64,000 bases of DNA from Methanobacteriota archaeon (lineage in GTDB: Archaea > Halobacteriota > Methanosarcinia > Methanosarcinales > Methanosarcinaceae), in the NCBI GenBank assembly GCA_016841625.1, contig JAENYU010000015.1, forward strand, positions 4,974 through 68,973. The letters are read 5' to 3'. Below the pieces are notes generated by a model. That model was not told the DNA's origin. It made no database searches and was given only the letters and a program-made list of their open reading frames with translations. Shown piece after piece: positions 8,072 to 17,040 of this stretch; within the stretch, counting starts at the first letter, position 1, and each line of letters starts with the position of its first letter. A program made the translations under genes and the position numbers.

Positions 8072-8746
8072 ATGAAATTCGATCTTCACGTCCATTCTCG
8101 CTATTCAAAGGACAGCAACTCGGATCTGGACGCCATTCTCACCGTTGCAAGGGCAAGGGGGCTTGACGGGCTTGCGATCTGCGACCACGATACAGTGGAT
8201 GGCGGGCTTGCCTGCGCAAGGAGAGCCCGGGAACTGGGGATAGGAATAACTGTTATTCCCGGCGTCGAGGTGAGTTCCTCGAAGGGGCATATCCTGATCC
8301 TCGGGATCGAAAAGAATATCGAACCCTTGCTGAGTCCTGAGGAAACAATCCGGCAAGCCCGGATACTCGGGGGCACGGTAATTATTCCTCATCCCTTCAA
8401 GGGCAGTTCCCACGGGATCGGGAGCTTTGAGGGGCTTGACATTGATGCCGCGGAGGTCTTTAACTCCCGCTGCCTCTTCAACGGTGCAAACAAAAAAGCT
8501 CTCTTAGAAGCCGAGAGGCTCGGTATCCCACCTGTTGCAGGAAGCGATTCCCATATCCCGGAGATGGTAGGGCAGGCGTACACGGAAATTGACGCATCCG
8601 AAAATACAGTGGACGCCGTGCTACAGGCAATCCGGGAAGGAAAGGTTTCCCCTGCCGGGAAAAAGACTCCAACTCCGATAATCCTCAGGCAGACGGCCGG
8701 GAGCGTAAAAAGGAAGATCAAGACAAAAATTTTTAGAATTACCTGA
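8072..8746 (+). CDS. PHP-domain metal-dependent phosphoesterase
   Basis: The 224-residue protein is a stand-alone PHP domain, a family that hydrolyses phosphomonoesters or nucleotides with a cluster of metal ions. Metal-ligand motifs are in family order: FDLHVHSRYS, ICDHDTVDG, IPGVEVSS, IIPHPF and AGSDSH. The substrate cannot be told from the sequence; relatives act on 3',5'-nucleoside bisphosphates or histidinol phosphate. The frame is open upstream to 7793, but that part is T-rich, low in complexity and overlaps candidate RNA 2, so I start at ATG 8072. The last 30 residues are basic. Confidence 0.9.
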   Translation: MKFDLHVHSRYSKDSNSDLDAILTVARARGLDGLAICDHDTVDGGLACARRARELGIGITVIPGVEVSSSKGHILILGIEKNIEPLLSPEETIRQARILGGTVIIPHPFKGSSHGIGSFEGLDIDAAEVFNSRCLFNGANKKALLEAERLGIPPVAGSDSHIPEMVGQAYTEIDASENTVDAVLQAIREGKVSPAGKKTPTPIILRQTAGSVKRKIKTKIFRIT

Positions 8747-8903
8747 ATCAGGGGCTGCTTTTCCCTGAAACTTCTTTTCAACCGGTTAAAATAAGCAAGG
8801 TTAAGAAGTTTGTCTTCATAACTGCTAGCAGGAAAGGGAATTAATAGTTCCGAATCAAGAAGGGAAGAAATAATTCCGAATAAAAAATGAAAGAGGGATT
8901 GGA

Positions 8904-9359
8904 ATCAGCCGGTTCACAAAAGAAATAAGCACCGAAATCGAAATTTTCGCCCCTGCCGAACGTATCTGGGAAATCCTCATGGATTTTGCGGCATATCCCA
9001 GGTGGAACCCCTACATTCAGGAAATCAGCGGAGAAGTGAAAGTGGGGCATAAACTGAAAGTCTACATGAAACCAGAATGGGAAAAAAAGGGCACGACCCT
9101 CCATCCCCGAGTCCTCCGCCTGGTACCCAGAAAAGAGCTTACCTGGAAGGGAAGTTTCTTTCTCCCGGGGGTGCTTGACGGGGAGCACAGTTTAATCCTC
9201 GAGGAAACGGGAACCCGGAAAGTTCGCTTTATCCAGAAGGAAACCTTCAACGGCATAGCTATTCCCTTTATCACTGCGTCGTGGTCCATTGAAAAAGGCA
9301 CTAAGCAGAGTTTTGGGGACATGAACCGGGCACTTAAGAAGAAGGCGGAAAATTTTTAA
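8904..9359 (+). CDS. SRPBCC-fold protein (START/Bet v1-like)
   Basis: The helix-grip SRPBCC fold binds hydrophobic ligands; the ligand here is unknown. The family pattern is clear: EIEIFAPAERIWEILMDF, then YPRWNPYI and a C-terminal helix FGDMNRALKKKAENF. The first two elements lie upstream of the only standard start, ATG 8979, so the true start is earlier. In-frame ATC 8904 (reading SRFTKEIST next) follows GAGGG by 6 bases, ideal spacing, but is not a standard start codon. No in-frame ATG, GTG or TTG exists between the upstream stop (8871) and 8979. A start at 8904 gives 151 residues, normal for the family. Confidence 0.75.
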   Translation: MSRFTKEISTEIEIFAPAERIWEILMDFAAYPRWNPYIQEISGEVKVGHKLKVYMKPEWEKKGTTLHPRVLRLVPRKELTWKGSFFLPGVLDGEHSLILEETGTRKVRFIQKETFNGIAIPFITASWSIEKGTKQSFGDMNRALKKKAENF

Positions 9360-9407
9360 TTGTCCTGTGAGCAGGTCACAAGCTCTCGTTTTATTGGAAC
9401 GGTTTTC

Positions 9408-9500
9408 ACTTTTTCTTTAATTTCCTTTTAATCTCTTTTTAATTTCCTTTTTCTTTAATTTCCTTTTAACCTCTTTTTAATTTCCTTTTAATCCTTACTT
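9408..9500. repeat. T-rich TTTCCTTTTAA repeats, likely terminator region
   Basis: Degenerate tandem copies of TTTAATTTCCTTTTAATC type follow the SRPBCC gene. T-rich tracts on the coding strand are typical archaeal intrinsic termination signals. No gene is seen between 9360 and 9625. Confidence 0.7.
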
Positions 9501-9625
9501 CCCTTTTTTCCCACTTCTTCTTTATATTTCTAAGTTTCTCTTGTTTTGTCTGCGAATCCCATGGAAATCCCTTAAATACTAACATACAAATCCCTATAGC
9601 ATAAAAAGTAGAGACAGACGATACC

Positions 9626-11827
9626 ATGACCAGGGAAATCAGGATACTCCACACCGCAGATACGCATCTGGGATACCGGCAGTACCACAGCGAGGTCCGG
9701 AGGCAGGACTTTTTTAATGCTTTTTCAAACGTCGTGGACGACGCTCTGGAGATGCAGGTTGACGCTGTCGTGCATGCGGGAGACTTTTTCGATTCCAGGA
9801 ACCCGACCCTGGAAGACCTTCTGGATGCGATCAATATCATATCCAGGTTGAAGGCTGCAGGCATACCTTTTTTGTCAATTGTCGGAAACCATGAGAGCAA
9901 GCAGAACACCCAGTGGCTGGACCTCTTCGAGGAGATGGGAGTCGCATGCCGGCTCGGGAAAAAGCCCTGCATGGTCGGGGAAGCCGCAATCTACGGGATT
10001 GACAGTGTCCCGAAGTCAAAGATCCCTATCTTCGACTACTCGGATTTCGAGGTCCCCGAAAACCTCCCCGAGGACGGGAAAAACCTGCTCGTAATGCACC
10101 AGATCATGCAGCCTTTCCCCTACGGGGAATGGAGCTGTGAGGAAGTGCTCGAAAACCTGCCCTTCAAGGTAGACGCGGTTCTCATGGGCGATTACCACAA
10201 GTACGAGAAAATAAAGGTAGGGGATACCTGGGTCACGTACCCTGGAAGCACCGAAAGAAACAGTGCCTCCGAAAGTGAGCCCCGTTCCTACAACATCATC
10301 ACACTTTCCGGAGCCGGGCTTGAGATCTCCCGGCGCACCATTCCGACCCGGGATTTTCTGTTTATTCCCGTAAACCTGAAAGGGGAAGAAAAGCCTTACG
10401 AACAGATTTTTGCAGCCGTTGACGAGTATCAGGAGACCCTTCCGGAATCCGTGGTCTTCCTGGATATTTCCGGGGACCCGACGGGAGTCCTTTCCTTCAA
10501 GGATATCGAGGAGTACCTGCTAAATAAAGGCGCTCTAGTACCCAGGGTCAGGGACCAGAGGGTAAAGGAAGCAATCACGGAAGAAGTCTTGAAGGTCAGC
10601 TTCTCGGACCCGGACCACGCGGTTGCCGAGGAAATCAAAAGGATAAGCCTTACCGACGGCGGGTTGATAGTTGACGAAATCGTCCGGAACCCGAACGTGG
10701 TCCGGTCAAGGGTGGACGAAGAGACTGAAAACCGACTCGTGGAATTGATTTCTGCTATTGATTTCAAAGACCCTGCTTTCAAAATAGAAATGCCTGCCCC
10801 GGAATCTGTTCCCGGAACAGTTGAGGAACCCGAAAAAGAGGATTCAGAGGCCGAAGTTCCCGAAATTGAAAGCGAATTTGGATATCCTGAAAATACTGAA
10901 ACTCTTGAAGGCTCTGAAATTGCTGAAGAGCCTGAACCTGTTGAGCTTCCTGAAGCGCTTGAAATCCCTGAACCAGCCGTGCCCTCTGAACCAGCTTTGC
11001 CTTCTGAACAGGTTATGCTTTATGACGAAGCTGTGATCTCTGAAGTGAATACAGGGCCTGAATCTGTAGACATGCCTGAACCGGTAGAAGCTCCTGAGCC
11101 GGTTGAAAATTCAGAAGAGCCCGAAGTCTCAGTAGAGCCTGAAGTTCCTGACGAATCCGAGGTCTCTGTAGGGGCCGAAGTTCCTGACGAATCCGAAGTC
11201 TCAGTAGAGCCAGAAGTTCCTAACGAATCCGGATTCTCAGTAGAGCCAGAAGTTCCTGACGAATCCGAAGTCGCAGTAGAGTCCGAAGTTCCTGACGAAT
11301 CCGAAGTCGCAGTGGAACCAGAAGTTTTTGAAGAATCAGAAGTCGCAGTGGAACCAGAAGTTTCCGAAAACGTTTACGTGCCGGATCTGCCTGAAAATGT
11401 TCTTCCGGAAAAGGAAATAAATCCCCCGGAAAAGGAAGAGCAGGATGAAGGCACTGTATTCTGGAAACCACCTGCTTCATCCGGGGTAAGCACGGCTTCT
11501 TCCGAACTGCCCGCCAGAGACGGGGCCGGGGAAGAAAAATCGTTTGCGGCTTTTGAATCCTCCAAAAGTAAAAGCAAAGAAACTCTGGGCAGAGGTCTGG
11601 ATAGTTTCATGGTGGGGGAAGCGGAAGCTAAGGGCGGACCTGATTCCGGGGATAAAGGAGATCTCAAAGGGAAACTTCCCGAACAGGAGTCCGAAAAGAT
11701 GCAGGAACGATCTACGGAAGCTGCCGACAAATCCGCAAAGCCCGAAAAGGAAAAGGAAAAGGAAAAGAGTAAGGGGAAAGGCAAATCTTCGGCCCTCCGT
11801 CAGTATAACCTTGGTGATTACCTGTGA
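9626..11827 (+). CDS. mre11: DNA double-strand break repair nuclease Mre11
   Basis: Mre11 is the Mn-dependent nuclease of the Mre11-Rad50 complex, which processes DNA ends. Phosphodiesterase motifs are HTADTHLG (residues 9-16), HAGDFFD (50-56), GNHE (87-90), MHQ and GDYHKYEK. The catalytic and capping part ends near residue 390. Residues about 390-620 are highly acidic and rich in Glu, Pro, Val and Ser, with a run of EVSVEPEVPDES-type 12-residue repeats. A basic, Lys-rich stretch then leads to the C terminus SSALRQYNLGDYL, which may contact Rad50. At 733 residues it is much longer than usual archaeal Mre11 (about 370-450). The stop overlaps the rad50 start by 4 bases. Confidence 0.96.
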   Translation: MTREIRILHTADTHLGYRQYHSEVRRQDFFNAFSNVVDDALEMQVDAVVHAGDFFDSRNPTLEDLLDAINIISRLKAAGIPFLSIVGNHESKQNTQWLDLFEEMGVACRLGKKPCMVGEAAIYGIDSVPKSKIPIFDYSDFEVPENLPEDGKNLLVMHQIMQPFPYGEWSCEEVLENLPFKVDAVLMGDYHKYEKIKVGDTWVTYPGSTERNSASESEPRSYNIITLSGAGLEISRRTIPTRDFLFIPVNLKGEEKPYEQIFAAVDEYQETLPESVVFLDISGDPTGVLSFKDIEEYLLNKGALVPRVRDQRVKEAITEEVLKVSFSDPDHAVAEEIKRISLTDGGLIVDEIVRNPNVVRSRVDEETENRLVELISAIDFKDPAFKIEMPAPESVPGTVEEPEKEDSEAEVPEIESEFGYPENTETLEGSEIAEEPEPVELPEALEIPEPAVPSEPALPSEQVMLYDEAVISEVNTGPESVDMPEPVEAPEPVENSEEPEVSVEPEVPDESEVSVGAEVPDESEVSVEPEVPNESGFSVEPEVPDESEVAVESEVPDESEVAVEPEVFEESEVAVEPEVSENVYVPDLPENVLPEKEINPPEKEEQDEGTVFWKPPASSGVSTASSELPARDGAGEEKSFAAFESSKSKSKETLGRGLDSFMVGEAEAKGGPDSGDKGDLKGKLPEQESEKMQERSTEAADKSAKPEKEKEKEKSKGKGKSSALRQYNLGDYL
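11125..11372. repeat. 36-bp in-frame repeats in mre11
   Basis: About seven imperfect 36-bp units encode the acidic 12-mer EVSVEPEVPDES and variants. The middle units are nearly identical at DNA level, so they are recent expansions and likely vary between strains. Confidence 0.85.
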
Positions 11828-14800
11828 AGTTGAAAAACCTGCACGTCGAGAATATCCGGAGCTATAAGAAGCTTGACCTCGCCTTCGAAGAAGGGGTAAC
11901 CGTAATCTCAGGGGTGAACGGGAGTGGGAAGTCCAGCCTTCTCGAAGCCTGTTTCATGGGGCTTTTCGGGAGCAAGATCCTTTCAAAAGATTTCGTGCTT
12001 GCGGACATGATTTTCAAGGGAGCGGAAAACGCAAAGCTTACCCTTGACTTTGAGCATCTGGGGCGGGACTACCGGATTGAGCAGGGCTTCCGCTATTCCC
12101 AGAAAAGCGAAAATGCGTCAAACTCGAAGTGTGTGCTCTATGCAAACGGGGAAAGTGTGATCGACCAGGCCACCAGGACCTATGAGGAAGTCTGCGCTCT
12201 CCTGAACATGGATGAGGAGGCGTACCGGAACTGTGCCTATATCCGGCAGGGGGAGATCGATGTGCTCATCAATGCAAGGCCGAAGGACCGGCAGCGGATG
12301 ATCGATGACCTTTTGCAGCTCGGGAAGCTTGAGGAGTACCGCGAAAGAGTCTTCAGTGCAAAGACCGGGGTTCGGAGGCTTGAGCGGGACGCAAAGACCA
12401 GCATTTCGGACACGAAAACCGAAATCGGGGAAATAGAAAATACGGAACCTTTCGCAGCCCTGAACCGGCTAAAGCAGAAGGTGAAGGAAAGCGACGCCTC
12501 CTTAAATAAGTTCAACGATCTAAAAGAGCAGGCAGGGGCACGGAAGGAAAAAATTGACCTCTTGATTGCGGAACATAAGGAGCGCCTCGAAGAAATCGGG
12601 AAGCTCAGGCAGGCTATCAAAGAGAGCCAGGAGAAAAAAGCCGGGTGTTTCAAAGAAAAAGAGAGCTTTTCCGGGGAGATCCAGAAGCACCGGGAAGCTT
12701 TGCTCGAACTCGGGGAAGAAAATTCCGGGATACGGGAAGAATGCGTATTCGGGGACCTTGAAATCGAAGCCCTGTTAGCCGGAAAAGAAAAAGAAGAAGC
12801 CCTGGCAAAGGAAAAGGTAAACGCTGCCGCAAAGGAACTTGCTCTTCTCCTGAAGGAAGAGGAGGCCCGGGAGCAGGCTCTAAAGGAACTTGAAGCTGAA
12901 AGGAAGGAGTCCGAAAAAGCGGTTGTAAAGTGCAGGTCGGACATAGAGACTGCAAAGAAGGATATCGAAAGTTATCAGGCTAACATCCGGACGCTGGAAG
13001 AAGAAAGTGTGCGGTTAAGGGATAATCTAGGAGCAGGGGACCCAGATGTCGATATCCCTGCGTTGATAAAAGACTTTGAAGAAAAGGAAAGCCTTCTTCG
13101 GGACCGGAAAAACGAGGTTTCCGGGAAGCTTGCCCTTGTCCTGAAGGACAAAGAAGCAGGGGACGGGAGTTTAAATGAGCTTGAAAAAGAGCTGATGGGC
13201 TGCGGGGAAACGATCCGTAAAGGCAAGACTGACATCGATATTCTCGGAGAGGAACTCGGGCAAAACGCCCGGGAAGTGCTGGAAGTCCAGGAACAGAAGG
13301 CCGAAGCCTTTTTCGGGTTCAAAGAACTTGGTTTTTCAGAGGAACAGCTCGAAAGCCTGGAAGACATCGGGGAACTTTTGCTCGAAACCAAAAACCGGCT
13401 GAGTGGGACTGAAGCCGAACTCGATACCCGGATCCAGGAACTTGAAAAGAGCCTCCTGAAAAACAGGGAACTTCTTGCCGAGGGGAAGTGCCCAACCTGC
13501 GGGCAGGAACTGAAAAGCTCGGAGCTTGCAAGCACGGCCGAGGAAGCCGGACAGGAAAAAGAGAAACTTTCCGCAAAGCTCATGGACATAAAGGCCCAGC
13601 AGGTGGAAATCGACAAAAAACTCAACCGCCTCAGGGATGCAAGGAAGCTCGAGAAAAAAGTCCTGGACTACGACGTACAGACCGAAAAGCTCAGGGATAA
13701 GGCAAAAGCTCTGGAAAAGCTTCTGGAAACTCACAAAGCCCGGGTCGAAGAAGAAAACCGGAAACTCGAAGGGTTTGAAAAGCGAAAACAGGAGCTTGAA
13801 TCCGGCAGGCAGCAGTTCCTTTCGGACATCAAAACCCTGGAAGGCTTGGTAGAAGCGGCAGTAAAAGCTCACGGGGAAAGTGAAAAGACTCTCCGCGAGG
13901 CAAAAGCTCTTGAAAAGAAACTTGCTGATTCTGCCTCGGAAATCGAGAAGCTGAAGGGGAAAATAGGGACTTTCCGGGCACTGAGTGAAAATTATGAACA
14001 GAGGATTAAGGAACTGGAAGAAAAGTCCGGAGGCATCGGGGAGCGGGAAAACAACGTAAAGGAAAAGCTAAAAGAGCTCGGGCTGGAAGTCGAAGCCCTG
14101 CGGAAAAAAGAAGAGGAAGCAATAAAGGTCCATGAGGCAAGCGAAAAACTTCTCGGGCAGGTAAAAAAGCTTCAGGCAAACCTGCTCCGCATGGATTCCA
14201 TAAAGCACAGGATCTCCGAACTCGAAACCGGGATCAAGAACCTTAGTGAAAAGGTAGGCTTTTTCGACCGGGATATCCTGGAGCGCAGCGAAAGGATAAG
14301 GCAGTTTGAGGAAAAAACGGGAGGAAAAGACCTTGAAGAGCTTCAGGAAATGCACGCCCAGTTTGCGGAGGCCCAGGCAAACATAATGAAAAACATCCAG
14401 GAAATAAGCGAGGAAAAAGACAGGTTCCTGAAAGAAATCGGCATGGTTGAAAACAGCTTAAAACGCCTCAAGGAACTCAAAGAGGAACTCAGGGCTCTTG
14501 AAAACAGGCGCCTCTACCTGGAAGCCGTGTACCGGAATGCCGGAGAGCTCGAAAACACCTACATGCGCGTCCGGGCAGACATGAGGACCCGAAACATAGG
14601 TGCCCTTTCATCCCTCCTTAACGAGATGTTTGCTTTCATGTACGCAAACAACGCCTACTCCCACATTGAACTGGACTCCGAGTACAACCTGACCGTTTAC
14701 AGGAAGGACGGGATACCCCTTGAGCCCAAACTCCTGAGCGGCGGGGAACGCGCCATCTTCAACCTCATCCTGCGCTGCGCCATCTACCGGCTGCTTGCCC

Positions 14801-15039
14801 TGGGCTTTGGAGGAGACCGGGCTGACGGCCTTCCCCCAATGATCCTGGACGAACCCACTGTTTTCCTGGACCGTGGGCACATAAGGCAGCTGCTCAAACT
14901 CATAGACATGATGCGAAACATCGGCGTGGGCCAGATCATAGTGGTCTCCCATGACGAGTCCCTGATTGATTCCGCAGACCACGTATTCCAGGTGGAAAAA
15001 GACCCCCTGACCAACATGTCCTCGATTTCCCGGCGCTGA
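11824..15039 (+). CDS. rad50: DNA double-strand break repair ATPase Rad50
   Basis: Rad50 is an SMC-like ATPase that bridges DNA ends and controls Mre11. Walker A GVNGSGKSS is at residues 30-38. Two long coiled coils flank the zinc hook GKCPTCGQE (Cys556 and Cys559). The C-terminal lobe has the signature LLSGGERAIF and Walker B PPMILDEPTVFLD. At 1071 residues the length is in the upper range for archaeal Rad50. The start is GTG inside the mre11 stop (GTGA overlap), so the two proteins are probably made in fixed ratio. Confidence 0.97.
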   Translation: MKLKNLHVENIRSYKKLDLAFEEGVTVISGVNGSGKSSLLEACFMGLFGSKILSKDFVLADMIFKGAENAKLTLDFEHLGRDYRIEQGFRYSQKSENASNSKCVLYANGESVIDQATRTYEEVCALLNMDEEAYRNCAYIRQGEIDVLINARPKDRQRMIDDLLQLGKLEEYRERVFSAKTGVRRLERDAKTSISDTKTEIGEIENTEPFAALNRLKQKVKESDASLNKFNDLKEQAGARKEKIDLLIAEHKERLEEIGKLRQAIKESQEKKAGCFKEKESFSGEIQKHREALLELGEENSGIREECVFGDLEIEALLAGKEKEEALAKEKVNAAAKELALLLKEEEAREQALKELEAERKESEKAVVKCRSDIETAKKDIESYQANIRTLEEESVRLRDNLGAGDPDVDIPALIKDFEEKESLLRDRKNEVSGKLALVLKDKEAGDGSLNELEKELMGCGETIRKGKTDIDILGEELGQNAREVLEVQEQKAEAFFGFKELGFSEEQLESLEDIGELLLETKNRLSGTEAELDTRIQELEKSLLKNRELLAEGKCPTCGQELKSSELASTAEEAGQEKEKLSAKLMDIKAQQVEIDKKLNRLRDARKLEKKVLDYDVQTEKLRDKAKALEKLLETHKARVEEENRKLEGFEKRKQELESGRQQFLSDIKTLEGLVEAAVKAHGESEKTLREAKALEKKLADSASEIEKLKGKIGTFRALSENYEQRIKELEEKSGGIGERENNVKEKLKELGLEVEALRKKEEEAIKVHEASEKLLGQVKKLQANLLRMDSIKHRISELETGIKNLSEKVGFFDRDILERSERIRQFEEKTGGKDLEELQEMHAQFAEAQANIMKNIQEISEEKDRFLKEIGMVENSLKRLKELKEELRALENRRLYLEAVYRNAGELENTYMRVRADMRTRNIGALSSLLNEMFAFMYANNAYSHIELDSEYNLTVYRKDGIPLEPKLLSGGERAIFNLILRCAIYRLLALGFGGDRADGLPPMILDEPTVFLDRGHIRQLLKLIDMMRNIGVGQIIVVSHDESLIDSADHVFQVEKDPLTNMSSISRR

Positions 15040-15217
15040 AAGTGAAAATAAGGCTTATCAGAACTTGCAAATGGGACAATTTTCACATTTCTTTTTTGTA
15101 AAAGCCTTCGGCTTCACAGCCGATGAGAATGCTGGTGCCTAAAGTGCCGGTGCCTAAAATATCGGTTCCTGAAAAATAGATCAAGAAAGGTTTGAAAAGA
15201 AAAGGTTTGCGGAGAAT

Positions 15218-16012
15218 TCACCAGTATACAAGGTAGTTGAGCAGGGCTTCGACTTCCTCTTCGCATTCTTCAAAAAAGCGGAAATCTTTAATCAGGTAGC
15301 CTTCTGCGGGGAGGTCTTCCAGGCAGCCGTACCAGTAGACGACCATACCCTCTCCGAAAATTTCGAAATAATCCCTGAACTGCTTCTTAGAATAATGTTT
15401 GTGTTCGAAGTCGTCCCCGAAAAGAGCCTTGCTCTCAATCCAGTTAACGTTCAGGCCTTCGATGCACAGGGGTTTTTTCAGCACAAAATCAGGGGTCTTG
15501 CCGTCGCCCTGTTCCCTGAGTTCGTTTTCCGTTAGATAGGAAAGCTCCCTGTCGTCGAGCCATTTGCGGATAATGGCTTCTCCCATTTCCCCTTTCGTTC
15601 CCTGGAGGGCATGGGCGCGGGGGGAAAAGAAGTAATCGGCTTCCAGGGCTTTTTTCACTTCATTTCTCAGGCGGCGTTTCTCGATGTCTTCGGGGCATTT
15701 AAAGAGATAGTTTGTAGCCTTTCTTGAATAACCGAATTTTTTCATGATGAGAGACGCCATAAGGGTCGGAGGAAAGCGGGAATTCTTTGCAAGTTCAAGA
15801 ATCGGATGCCCATATTTCCATTTTCTAAAAAGTTCGTCTTCCCTGGAATAGATCTTCCTGTGCCTGAACCTTGTCATTTTCACAACCTTCTGGTTGAGAA
15901 TTGTGGCAAGCATGCCTGCGGGTTCGGCGTATTCTTCCGAGAGAAAGAAGACGTCCTCAAAATCGTGCAGTAAGTTGTAAACTTTATGATATGTATGGTT
16001 GTCCATTCTCAA
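15218..16012 (-). CDS. TPD-motif predicted nuclease, CDIN1 (C15orf41) family
   Basis: The 264-residue protein carries GKTPDFVLKKP and NWIESKALFGD, the two motifs of the TPD family that includes human CDIN1, a partner of codanin-1. The family is predicted to have the PD-(D/E)xK nuclease fold, related to Holliday-junction resolvases; the Asp of TPD and the ESK group would be catalytic. A basic helical N-terminal part (FRHRKIYSREDELFRKW) may bind nucleic acid. The start is TTG 16012, 8 bases after AGAGGG; ATG 16006 is the alternative. It lies convergent to rad50, about 180 bp away. A repair or recombination role is inferred from fold and neighbourhood only. Confidence 0.8.
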   Translation of the reverse strand: MRMDNHTYHKVYNLLHDFEDVFFLSEEYAEPAGMLATILNQKVVKMTRFRHRKIYSREDELFRKWKYGHPILELAKNSRFPPTLMASLIMKKFGYSRKATNYLFKCPEDIEKRRLRNEVKKALEADYFFSPRAHALQGTKGEMGEAIIRKWLDDRELSYLTENELREQGDGKTPDFVLKKPLCIEGLNVNWIESKALFGDDFEHKHYSKKQFRDYFEIFGEGMVVYWYGCLEDLPAEGYLIKDFRFFEECEEEVEALLNYLVYW

Positions 16013-16179
16013 TCATCGTACCCTCTTTAAGGGGCAGGTGCCCCTCACAGCATTTACCGGTACAGTATAGTATCTGCCTTCGAAAAGTCGGGTTTACGAA
16101 CCCGGATGGAAGTTCCCAACATCAGGATGTTTTAGCATCAAAGCTCAGGAAGCTCTAAGATCAGCTCTAGATCCTGATT

Positions 16180-16980
16180 TCAGCTCCAGAATTCCTCTTC
16201 GTAGTTGTCCGGGAGGTCGATGTCCATGACGTCGTCCAGTTTCTTGCGCTTCTCCTTAAGATCCGCAGACTTCCTGAGGCTTTCTCCCCTGCCCGGAGAA
16301 CACGTGCAGGGCTCTTCGGCGCCGTCGCAGGCTTCAATGATAGTTGCGTTCCTGTTCCTGGCAATTACCCTTTCCTGCAACTTCGGTTTGGGAGGCAAAC
16401 TTTCCGTTTCCCTGATCTTTTCCGTTTCCCTGATCTTTTCCGTTTCCCTGACCTTTTTCACTTCCAGTGCCCTTTCTGCTTCTTCTGCCTCTTCCCTTTT
16501 CAAGCGGGATTCAAGCCTGAGGGAGGCTCTTTCGGCTTCATGGGGATCAGACTCAAGCCTTTCAGCCAGGTTCAGATTTTTCCTGGAACTTTCCTGATAC
16601 CTTCCTTCAGGTTTTCCAGCATATCCTTCTTCGTGAGCTGTTCCCCCGGGTCCTCGAAAAGGTTTCTCCTCCTTTCTCAGGGCAGGTCCTTCGGGCCTGG
16701 CGGGGGAGGAAGCCATGTGTGAGGGGATCCAATCTCCTTTTTCGGAGCGGGTTATCCGGCTGGTCAGGGCAGGTTCCTGCTTTTTGTTTAGCTTTTGGAA
16801 AGTCTCTGCGGCATAGGTGTCCTGCTTACGGCTGGCTCTTCCGGAGTTTACTTTGCTGGTCGAGCTGTAGCCGATCTCGCAAATGGGGTCATTTGTTCGC
16901 CATTCCACACAGAAAAGGTGGCATTCTCTTCCTTTGCATTTTTGGGAACTATCGAGCGGGCAGACATCTGGGAGTGTCAT
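16180..16980 (-). CDS. Cys-rich N-terminal domain protein with charged tail, function unknown
   Basis: I recognise only a conserved-looking head: CPLDSSQKCKGRECHLFCVEW followed by DPICEIGYSS, five Cys and one His near residues 7-35 that could bind zinc or an Fe-S cluster. The remaining 230 residues are highly charged and low in complexity, with KIRETE repeated from an 18-bp DNA repeat, a second Cys pair (EPCTCSPG) and an acidic C terminus DLPDNYEEEFWS. A TATA-like TATTTTTTATATT lies about 25 bases before the start, suggesting a leaderless message. The conserved head looks real; the tail could be a disordered interaction region. Confidence 0.7.
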   Translation of the reverse strand: MTLPDVCPLDSSQKCKGRECHLFCVEWRTNDPICEIGYSSTSKVNSGRASRKQDTYAAETFQKLNKKQEPALTSRITRSEKGDWIPSHMASSPARPEGPALRKEEKPFRGPGGTAHEEGYAGKPEGRYQESSRKNLNLAERLESDPHEAERASLRLESRLKREEAEEAERALEVKKVRETEKIRETEKIRETESLPPKPKLQERVIARNRNATIIEACDGAEEPCTCSPGRGESLRKSADLKEKRKKLDDVMDIDLPDNYEEEFWS

Positions 16981-17040
16981 AGTACTGATAATGTGCAGAA
17001 TATAAAAAATACTTAACGGTAATAAAATTTGAATTGAAGC

